DNA of 64,000 bases from Archangium violaceum (GTDB taxonomy: Bacteria > Myxococcota > Myxococcia > Myxococcales > Myxococcaceae), in contig NZ_CP069396.1 of assembly GCF_016887565.1 (NCBI RefSeq), forward strand, positions 6,430,001-6,494,000. The letters are read 5' to 3'. The translations under genes were made by a program, and so were the position numbers. A model generated the notes under the pieces. The model made no database searches. It was not told where the DNA came from and saw only the letters and a program-made list of their open reading frames with translations. The first letter of the stretch is position 1. Each line of letters begins with the position of its first letter. Below, one piece after another: positions 26,633 to 34,400 of the stretch.

Positions 26633-27829
26633 ATGGCTTCGGAATGGGATGTGCGTACACGGCTGGTGCAGACCGACGCGGACTCGGAGGAAGGGGCTCC
26701 GCTCAATACGCCCCTCGTGATGTCCACCACCTTCCGCGCCCACCCCGAGGGCGTGGGGTTCTCCGCCGTGGACATGGGGGAGGAGTCCCCCTTCTTCTAC
26801 GCGCGCTGGTCCACGCCCACCGTGCGGACCCTGGAGCGGCGTCTGGCCGATCTCGAAGGAGGCGAGGACGCGCTCTGCTTCGCCAGCGGCATGGCCGCCA
26901 TCACCGGCCTCCTGCTGCACCTGCTCAAGCCCGGCGACCACCTCGTTCTCAGTGACGTCTGCTACGCGGGCGCGGCCGAGTTCGCCCGGGGCATGTTGCG
27001 GCGCTATGGCGTGGAGGTGTCGCCCGTGGATACCTCGGACCTCGCCCAGGTCCGTGCCGCCCTTCGTCCGAACACGCGGCTCGTCTACATCGAGACGCCG
27101 TGCAACCCCATCCTGAAGCTGACCGACGTCCAGGCCGTAGCCTCCCTCGCGCACGAGGCCGGAGCGCGCCTGGTGGTCGATGCCACCCTCGCCACGCCCA
27201 TCGGCCTCCAGCCGCTCGCACTCGGGGCCGACTTCGTCATCCACTCGCTCACCAAGTACATCGGCGGCCACGGTGACGTGCTGGGCGGCGTCGTCGTGGG
27301 CCGGAGGACCGAGCTCGCGGCGCTGCGTCAGGACTCGCTCATCCACCTGGGCGCCGTGCTCAGCCCGTTCCCCGCGTGGCTCATCCTCCGCAGCCTGCCG
27401 ACCCTGCCTCAGCGCATGGCCGCTCACGAGGCCTCGGCTCGCGCGGTGGCCTCGTTCCTCCAGAACCACCCGCGCGTGCGCCACGTCATCTACCCGGGGC
27501 TCGACTCCCATCCGCAGGCGGAGCTCGCCCGCCGGCAGCTGCGCAACACCTCCGGCATGATCGCCTTCCAGACCGAAGACGGTCCCGCCATGGCGCGCCG
27601 CCTCGCCGAGCGCATGAAGGTCGTCAAGTACGCCGTGTCACTCGGCAAGCCGCACAGCCTCGTCTTCTACCTGCCGACGGAGGACTTGCAGCGCACGTCC
27701 TTCCAGCTCCCACCCGACCTGCTGGAGCGCTACCGGGCCTGGGCGGGAGACGGCATCTTCCGGCTGTCGATCGGACTGGAGGCCCCGGACGATCTCATCC
27801 GGGACCTCGATCAGGCGCTGGGCCCCTGA
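26633..27829 (+). CDS. Cys/Met metabolism PLP-dependent enzyme (cystathionine gamma-synthase/lyase family)
   Basis: A 398-residue fold-type-I PLP enzyme. Family landmarks: PLVMSTTF, FYARWSTPTVRTLERRLADLEG, ASGMAAI (phosphate-binding loop), IETPCNP, VVDATLATP with Asp183, and HSLTKYIGGHGDV with the Schiff-base Lys208. R-L-S-I-G-L near the C-terminus is also typical. The exact reaction (gamma-synthase, gamma-lyase or beta-elimination) cannot be chosen from motifs. A GAGGTGAT ribosome site fixes the ATG at 26633. It starts 29 bases from the divergent monooxygenase and ends one base from the opposing pseudokinase gene. Confidence 0.9.
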   Translation: MASEWDVRTRLVQTDADSEEGAPLNTPLVMSTTFRAHPEGVGFSAVDMGEESPFFYARWSTPTVRTLERRLADLEGGEDALCFASGMAAITGLLLHLLKPGDHLVLSDVCYAGAAEFARGMLRRYGVEVSPVDTSDLAQVRAALRPNTRLVYIETPCNPILKLTDVQAVASLAHEAGARLVVDATLATPIGLQPLALGADFVIHSLTKYIGGHGDVLGGVVVGRRTELAALRQDSLIHLGAVLSPFPAWLILRSLPTLPQRMAAHEASARAVASFLQNHPRVRHVIYPGLDSHPQAELARRQLRNTSGMIAFQTEDGPAMARRLAERMKVVKYAVSLGKPHSLVFYLPTEDLQRTSFQLPPDLLERYRAWAGDGIFRLSIGLEAPDDLIRDLDQALGP

Positions 27830-27830
27830 C

Positions 27831-29861
27831 TCACTCCTCCGCGTCGAACTCGGGGACGAGGACCTGGCGCTGGTCCCCCATCAGCTGGAAGGTCTTCTCC
27901 CAGACGGCCCCGTCCGAAGCGGTGACTCGCACGTCGTACACGCCCTCGAACAGCGTCATCTCCGCGAGCGGCGCCGTCCCCACGTCCTTGCCATTGAGGC
28001 TGATGCGAGACCCCTCGGGCCCCTGGATCAGGACCGAGCCCATGCCCAGGCGGATGTGGAACGTCGACGTGCCTTCGTGGGTGATGTCGATCATCCGGGC
28101 CGTCTTCAGCCCCTTCGACGTGTCGGTGAACGTCAGCGTGTGACGGCCGAGGGGGAGGGGAACCGTCAACGGCGTGCGGCCGATCACCCGGCCGTTGATG
28201 GACACCTCCACGTCGGGGTTCACGAAGAGCTCGGTCACCGAGGGCGTCGCTGGCGCGGGCGCCGGGGCCTTGCTCGGCACGCGCACCCCGGCGTCCCTCG
28301 GGGCCTCGGGCTCCGCGGTGAGCAGCACGGAAGGCTCGATCGCCGGAAGGTTCGTGTCCTCGAACACCTCCGGCTTGTTCCGGGTGCTCCAGACGGCGCC
28401 AATCCCGCTCAGGAGCAGCACGGCCCCGATGGTGATGGCGATGAGCCCCATCGGGCGCCGCGAGGGCACGGGCGCGGTGGTCCGCTCGGCCCGGGTCGCG
28501 GCGGCGGGCGGCACCGCTTCGGCGGGCTGCGTCACGCGCGAGGAGGTGGTGGCCGCCTCGGTCCCGATGGGAATGGCCCGCTCGGTCTCGACGAGGGACG
28601 TGTCCGCGACGGCCGGCGCGGGCGGGGCACTGGGGGCGACCGGAATGGCCCGCTCGGTCTCGACGAGGGACGTGTCCGCGACGGCCGGCGTGGGCTGGGT
28701 GATGCGCTCGGAGATGGGGCGTATGGGCTGGGTGATGCGCGCGGCCACCGGCACGGGCACCGACTGGCCGGTGGGCATGGCCGCGGCCGGGATGACGGGC
28801 ACGGGCACCGGCTGGGTGATGCGCTCGGAGATCGGAACGGGCACCGGTTGGCTGGTGGGCCGGGCCGGGACGACGGGCACGGGCACCGGCTGGGTGATGC
28901 GCTCGGCCACCGGAATGGGCACGGGCTGGGTGATGGGTCCCCCGGAGAGGCCCTTCTCGAGCAGCTTCTTCCGGGCGAGCCGGGCCTCGCCCTCGGGAGG
29001 CAGCAGCTTGGCGAGCAGCTCCGCGAACGCGGCGGTGGTGGGCAGCGCGCCGCTGGCGGCCACCAGGGCCTCGCGGAAGGCATGGGCGCTCGGGTAGCGC
29101 TGATCGGCGCGCTTGGCCGTGGCGCGGCGCACCACGTCGTTGAGCACGGCCGGCACTTCCACCGGCAGGGGCGGCAGCGGGCGGTTGAGGATGGCCTTGT
29201 CGGGCTCCAGCGAGTCCTGGAACGGCCTGCGCCCCGACAGGCACTCGTACAGCAGCAGGCCCAGGAGGAACACATCCGTCAGCACCGAGGACGCCGCACG
29301 GCCTCCCATGAGCTGCTCGGGGGCGCTGTAGAGGCGCTGGTTGCGCTTGCGCAGGATGTTGCGCTCCTGCGGCGCCACGCTCAGCGCGCCGTAGCCCGAC
29401 ACCTTGCACACGCCACTGAAGGAGACCATCACCGTCTCCGGGCGCAGGTCTCCGTGGATCAGCGGGGTACCGTCATCGCTGCCGGCCACGTGGGCGTAAT
29501 GGACACCCGTCGCCACGTCCGCCACCACGAGCGCGGCGAAGGGCGGCGGCAGGCGGTGGGCCACCTCCAACACCTTGCGCAGGGGCTCACCGTCCGCGTA
29601 CTCCGTCACTCGGGCGAGCCGGCCGTCCAGCGTCACCAGCCCGTGCACCCGCAGGATGTTGGGGTGATCGAAGATGGTGGCGCGCTGCGTCTCCCGCTCG
29701 AGCTTGGTCAGCAGCGTGGGATCCCGCGTTACCTCTGGCGGGGCCCAGACGAGGACGACGGGAAGGGGGGACCTGCCCTCTTCGAGAGCCAGTGCGAGGA
29801 AGGGGCGGGATCCTTCACCCGGGACGAGGGGACCGAGCGGATGATGACGAACCGGGGGCAT
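27831..29861 (-). CDS. Membrane pseudokinase with repetitive Pro-rich linker and two PEGA domains
   Basis: A 676-residue kinase-fold protein with a broken active site. No Lys is seen in the beta-3 position (PVVLVWA, 34-40). The catalytic loop is HGDLRPET (136-143), which keeps Asp138 but loses the metal-binding Asn. DFG is replaced by SGYG (155-158). The C-lobe is normal (SAPEQLMGG, DVFLLGLLLYECLSGRRPF). Residues 308-440 are a repetitive linker of ITQPVPVPV and SERITQP units and a duplicated ADTSLVETERAIP block. A membrane helix lies at 471-491, then two PEGA domains (about 541-600 and 605-670), which bind envelope partners. ATG at 29859-29861; the open frame goes on upstream without kinase sequence. 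Confidence 0.87.
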   Translation of the reverse strand: MPPVRHHPLGPLVPGEGSRPFLALALEEGRSPLPVVLVWAPPEVTRDPTLLTKLERETQRATIFDHPNILRVHGLVTLDGRLARVTEYADGEPLRKVLEVAHRLPPPFAALVVADVATGVHYAHVAGSDDGTPLIHGDLRPETVMVSFSGVCKVSGYGALSVAPQERNILRKRNQRLYSAPEQLMGGRAASSVLTDVFLLGLLLYECLSGRRPFQDSLEPDKAILNRPLPPLPVEVPAVLNDVVRRATAKRADQRYPSAHAFREALVAASGALPTTAAFAELLAKLLPPEGEARLARKKLLEKGLSGGPITQPVPIPVAERITQPVPVPVVPARPTSQPVPVPISERITQPVPVPVIPAAAMPTGQSVPVPVAARITQPIRPISERITQPTPAVADTSLVETERAIPVAPSAPPAPAVADTSLVETERAIPIGTEAATTSSRVTQPAEAVPPAAATRAERTTAPVPSRRPMGLIAITIGAVLLLSGIGAVWSTRNKPEVFEDTNLPAIEPSVLLTAEPEAPRDAGVRVPSKAPAPAPATPSVTELFVNPDVEVSINGRVIGRTPLTVPLPLGRHTLTFTDTSKGLKTARMIDITHEGTSTFHIRLGMGSVLIQGPEGSRISLNGKDVGTAPLAEMTLFEGVYDVRVTASDGAVWEKTFQLMGDQRQVLVPEFDAEE
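28570..28690. repeat. Perfect 49-bp direct repeat inside the pseudokinase linker
   Basis: Two identical 49-bp copies at 28570-28618 and 28642-28690, 72 bases (24 codons) apart, encode the duplicated ADTSLVETERAIP block. Identity at every base, including silent sites, points to a recent in-frame duplication or gene conversion. Confidence 0.85.
28794..28906. repeat. Second direct repeat (35 bp) inside the pseudokinase linker
   Basis: Identical 35-bp copies at 28794-28828 and 28872-28906 (78 bases, 26 codons apart) encode the ERITQPVPVPV units. Shorter, imperfect versions flank them from about 28690 to 28935. Confidence 0.8.
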
Positions 29862-29939
29862 GGGATGCACACATGCTAGGCTGTTCACCCCTTCCATCGC
29901 CAGTCCACACCCCCCCCGGGGCGTGTTCCCCATCGTGCG

Positions 29940-30077
29940 CTACCGCAGGCGCAGGGCGGGCAGCACCAGCGCCAGGGCCAGCAGCAGCACGGCGGCCCAG
30001 AGCGGCACCCGGGCGTTGACCGCATGGGCGAAGCACAGGACGAGGGCGATGAGTCCCAGGATGGTCTGAAGTGACAT
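29940..30077 (-). CDS. Small two-helix membrane protein (45 residues)
   Basis: A short reading frame that is easily missed: 45 residues forming two membrane helices (SLQTILGLIALVLCFAHAV and WAAVLLLALALVLPAL) joined by NARVPL, ending in RLR. The ATG at 30075-30077 is preceded by GAGAGAGGA at good distance, and both helices are uninterrupted hydrophobic runs, so it is probably real. It lies upstream of the pseudokinase on the same strand. Function unknown; short inner-membrane proteins of this type often modulate larger membrane proteins. Confidence 0.6.
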   Translation of the reverse strand: MSLQTILGLIALVLCFAHAVNARVPLWAAVLLLALALVLPALRLR

Positions 30078-30174
30078 GGTCGGTCCTCTCTCTCCGGCTG
30101 AGACGCCCGCGCCCTGGCCCTCGTGACACCTCGCCGGGCCGCTTCACACCCGGAGCCGTGACCCATCGTTTCAC

Positions 30175-30202
30175 TTCACTCTCCGGAAAAAATGGTTAAT
30201 AT
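30175..30202 (+). promoter_or_regulatory. Candidate promoter for the acyltransferase gene
   Basis: An AT-rich patch in otherwise GC-rich sequence contains TTCACT (30175-30180) and TAATAT (30197-30202) separated by 16 bases, an approximate housekeeping -35/-10 pair (four of six matches each). If real, transcription would start after 30205, placing the ATG at 30192 outside the message and favouring the start at 30285. Confidence 0.3.
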
Positions 30203-30284
30203 GTCCACCAACGCTGTAGAGATTCAGCCGGGCTGTCCGAAGCCGCTTGTGTGCGGGGCAGGACACTCCAGAGCGGGAGTGGGC

Positions 30285-31340
30285 ATGCGGCGGACCTTCG
30301 AGGAGTCCCTGATGCGTCACGAGGATCAGGCGGATCGGGACGAGGGCCCGTGCCGACCGGTCTTCGTCTTCTCGGGCCAGGGCTCGCAGTGGACGGGCAT
30401 GGGGCGGGCGCTGCTGGAGTCGCCGGTATGCGCCCCGGTGCTGGAGGCCTGTGAGGCCGAGGTCCAGCGGCACATGGGCTGGTCGCTGCGGGAGGCGCTG
30501 ACGGCGGAGGGCGCGCGCCTGGGCGACATCGAGGTGAGCTGCCCGGCCATCGTGGCGATGGAGATCGCGCTGGCGGCGCTGTGGCGCTCGTGGGGCGTGG
30601 AGCCGGCGGCGGTGGTGGGGCACAGCATCGGCGAGGTGGCGGCGGCGCACGTGGCGGGGGTGCTCTCGCTGGAGGACGCGATGCGCGTCATCTGCCACCA
30701 GGGCCGCATCATCGGGCGCCTGCGAGGGCAGGGGGCCATGGCGGTGGTGGGCCTGCCCTGGGCGCGGGCCGGCGAGGTGCTGCCCGAGTTCGAGGGCCGG
30801 GTGTGGCGGGCCATCCACGCGAGCCCCGACTGGACGGTGCTGGCCGCGGAGCCGGAGGTGCTGGAGGAGGTGTTGGTGGCGCTGCGCCGGAAGGGCGTGC
30901 CGGCCCGGCGTGTCGACTCGGAGGTGGCGGCGCACTGGCCGAAGGTGGATCCGCTCCGCGGCGAGCTGCGCGGGCTGCTCGAGGAGCTCCGCCCCGGCCC
31001 GGAGCGGCTGCCGGTGGTCTCCACGGTGACGGGCGGCACGCTCGCGGGAGCGCGGTTCGACGCGGACTACTGGGTGCGCAACCTGGCCGAGCCGGTGCTG
31101 TTCCGCGAGGCGGTGGATGTGCTGCTCGGCGCGGGGCACGACGTCTTCCTGGAGGTCAGCCCGCACCCGCTGGTGAAGCACTCGCTGGAGTCGTGCCTGG
31201 AGCGGGCGGGACGTCGCGGGACGCTGCTCGTGTCGCTGCGGCGGGGCAGGGCGCCCGGCCAGGAGATGCCGGGTGCGCTGCGCACGCTGTCCGAGCTGGG
31301 TCCTCGGTGCCGGCGCTCGGCGCTGGCGAACGTGGCCTGA
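30285..31340 (+). CDS. Stand-alone polyketide-type acyltransferase
   Basis: About 351 residues of the FabD/PKS acyltransferase fold. VFVFSGQGSQWTGMG opens the domain, VGHSIGEVAAAHVAG carries the catalytic Ser114, and His217 in SEVAAHWPKVDPL is the second catalytic residue; GHDVFLEVSPHPLV closes it. The specificity tetrapeptide before the histidine is VAAH, neither the HAFH of malonyl- nor the YASH of methylmalonyl-specific domains. No ketosynthase or carrier protein lies nearby, so it could act in trans on a distant assembly line. The ATG at 30285 follows GGGAG; an in-frame ATG at 30192 would add 31 residues of non-domain sequence. Confidence 0.85.
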   Translation: MRRTFEESLMRHEDQADRDEGPCRPVFVFSGQGSQWTGMGRALLESPVCAPVLEACEAEVQRHMGWSLREALTAEGARLGDIEVSCPAIVAMEIALAALWRSWGVEPAAVVGHSIGEVAAAHVAGVLSLEDAMRVICHQGRIIGRLRGQGAMAVVGLPWARAGEVLPEFEGRVWRAIHASPDWTVLAAEPEVLEEVLVALRRKGVPARRVDSEVAAHWPKVDPLRGELRGLLEELRPGPERLPVVSTVTGGTLAGARFDADYWVRNLAEPVLFREAVDVLLGAGHDVFLEVSPHPLVKHSLESCLERAGRRGTLLVSLRRGRAPGQEMPGALRTLSELGPRCRRSALANVA

Positions 31341-31472
31341 GGGGGCTGCGCGAGCAGGGCCCCGAGCGGGGGAGCGGGCGCTCGGAGCCTCACCCTTGGA
31401 AGGGCGGGGAGGGGCCGCGCTCGGAGTGTGCCATCCGGGCCCAGGGTCCTCATCGTTTCCTCGAGGGTGGTC

Positions 31473-34400
31473 ATGACCCGGCACAACGACGACAGCCAGG
31501 GGACTCCGTTGGAAGCGCGGCCTGTCTCCGAGGGAAGGGATTCGTCCGACTTCGGGGACTCCTTCCTGCGCGAGGTGAGCCAGTTCTCCCTGGCCTTTCC
31601 GGCGCCCCGGCCAGGAGAGCGCCTCGGGGGACGGGATGGCAGGCGCTTCGAGATCCTCGGGAGGCTCGGAAAGGGAGGCATGGGGTTGGTCGTCCGCGCC
31701 CGTGACGAGCTGTTGCAGCGCATCGTGGCGCTCAAGTTCATCTCCTCGGGCCGGGAGCTCACGCGGGAGTCGTTGGACCAGCTGATCCAGGAGGAGGCCC
31801 GGCTCGTGGCCCAGCTCGACCACGAGAACATCGTCCGCATCTTCGATGTCTCCGAATGGAAGGGCACTCCCTTCCTCATCATGGAGTACCTGGAGGGACA
31901 GTCGCTCGACACGCTGCTGCGGCGCGGAGCACTGGAGCCCCGGCGGGCCCTGCGCATCCTGAGCGACGTCACGGCCGGGCTGGCGCATGCCCACTCGCGC
32001 CAGGTCCTCCATCGGGATCTCAAGCCGAGCAATGTCTTCATCCTCCCGGACGGGCGGGTGAAGCTGCTCGACTTCGGCCTGGGTGGGTTCGCCTCCTCGC
32101 TCGGGTTCGACCTGTTGAAATCGGGCACGCCCGCCTTCATGGCACCGGAGCAATGGCGGGGGCAGCCGCAGGACATGCGCACCGACACCTGGGCGGTCGG
32201 GCTGCTGCTGTACCAGATGCTCACCGGGGAGCTGCCCCATCCCGCGGGGAACCTCCGGATGCTCCGCAAGCGGGTGCTCTCGGCCGAGCCCGTGCCGTCG
32301 GTGCGCGCGCGCCATCCGGATCTGCCCGAGACGGTGGACCGGTTCCTGGCACGGGCGCTCGCCAAGGATCCCTCCCGGCGCTTCCAGAGCGCCCTCGAGA
32401 TGTATGAGCGGCTGCGGGTGCTGGAGTGGAGCCTGGCCCCCTCGGACGAGGCGACGCCTCCACGCTTCACGCCCCACCGCCGGCAGGTGACGCTGGTGTG
32501 CTGCCGGCTCACGGGGCATCTGGCGTCCCTGGATCCCGAGGACCTGAGCGACGTGCAGGCGGCGTTCCACCAGGCCTGCTCGCGCATCCTCGAGCATCAC
32601 GGGGGCTGGGTGACGCTCCGCATGGGTGACGAGGTGCTGGGCTGCTTCGGTTATCCCCTGATCCGGGAGGAGGACGTCGTGTGCGCGGTGCGGGCCGCGC
32701 TCGAGCTCACGCGGATGGTGGAGGAGCTGCCGCGGGCCTTCCAGTCCGAGCTCGCGGTCCAGGTGGGCGTGCATACGGATCTGGTGGTGCTGGACGTGTC
32801 CGAGCCCTCCGCGCCGAGTGGACGACACTCGCCCTCCATTCGCGGCGAGGCGCCCCACCTGGCGAGATGGTTGGCGAGGCAGGCGGAACCCCAGACGGTG
32901 GACCTGAGCGAGAACACTTGGCAGGGCGCTCAGGGAAACTTCGTGACGGAGCCGCTGGGCCAGCGGTTCTTCCAGTCGTCGCTGGGGCCGATGCGGGTGG
33001 GTGTCCACCGGCTGCGGAGCGAGCGGCCGGAGACCACCCGCTTCGGGAGGGCGCTGGCCCGGGGCCTCACGCCGCTGGTGGGCCGGAGCGCGGAGCTCCG
33101 CCAGCTCTTCGCCTGGTGGGAGGAGGCCCGGCGCGGACAGGGTACGGTGGTGCTGCTCAGCGGTGAGGCGGGAATCGGCAAGTCCCGGCTCATCCAGGAG
33201 CTGAGCGAGCACGTGGTTCACGAGGGGGGCGTCCTCGTGTCCAGCCAGTGCTGGCCACAGCTCAGCCGCAGCGCCTTCCATCCGGTGCTCGAATGGGTGA
33301 CGCACCTGGCCGCGCTGGAACCAGAGGCATCACCCGAGCGGCGGAGGGACCACCTGGAGGAAGTGCTGCGCTCCCTCGACATGCCCCTGCCGGAGAGCCT
33401 GCTGCTGCTCGGGCAGCTCCTGGGCCTGCCCCCTCGCGAGGAGCTGCCTCCGCTGCTGCTGTCTCCCGAGCAGCAACGCGCACGGACCCTGGAGACGCTG
33501 ACCACCTTGCTGCTGCGGCTGTCGGCGCGGCTCCCGGGGAGGCATGGACAGGGGCCGCTGCTCCTCGTGCTCGAGGATCTGCACTGGGTGGATCCCTCCA
33601 CGCTGCGCTTCCTCTCACGCCTGGGGGAGCTCATCGACGGCACCCGGTTGCTCCTGCTGTTGAGCGCTCGCCCCGAGCTGCGGCTCTCCTTGCGGCAGCA
33701 CCCCCGCTTCCACCTGCTCGTGCTCGATCGGCTCGCGGCGGACGAGACCGCGGAGATGGTGCGGCGGCTCATCGGAAACCGGCCCGAGCCGTCGGCGGAG
33801 ACGGTCGCGCTGCTGGTGCGGCGGACGGAGGGCATTCCGCTCTTCGTCGAGGAGATGACCCGCAGCATGGTGCTCACGCATGGCTCCCAGAGCACCGCGG
33901 AGGGCACGCTGCCCGTCACCTTGCAGGAACTACTCCTGGCCCGGTTGGATCCGCTCCCTCCCGAGCAGAAGGAGCTGGCGTGGAAGGGGGCCGTGATTGG
34001 CCGAGGCTTCACGGAGGCACAACTGGCCGCCCTCTCGGAGCGGGGTGGCTCCACGCTGAGGAGGGATCTCGAGGAGCTGGTCGAGGCGGGACTGCTCCTG
34101 CACACCGGAGAGGAGCCGGAGCTTCGTTACGAGTTCAGACATGCCCTCATCCAGGAGGCCGCCTACGAGTCCCTGGTGAAGCCTCGCAGGCGGCAGTACC
34201 ACCATCAGATCGCGGTGCTCCTGGAGCACCCGGTGTCGGGAGCTCCCACCGCTCCGCCCGAGCTGATCGCCCACCATTACACCCGGGCCGGGGAACTGCT
34301 CCCCGCCGTCCGGTACTGGGCCCTGGCCGGGGAGCTGGCCTTGAATCGCTCGGCGTTCGAGGAGTCCATCAGTCACCTGGAACAGGCGCTGCGGTTGTTC

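Noticed and set aside
28570-28935. Possible CRISPR or minisatellite array
   Set aside because: Repeats are in frame inside a coding gene, two copies each, with no unique spacers.
30285-31340. Part of a polyketide gene cluster
   Set aside because: No ketosynthase, ketoreductase, carrier protein or thioesterase in the window.
30171-33305. Open frame of about 1,044 codons antisense to the acyltransferase and kinase fusion
   Set aside because: Crosses two real genes on the other strand; composition is typical of a shadow frame.
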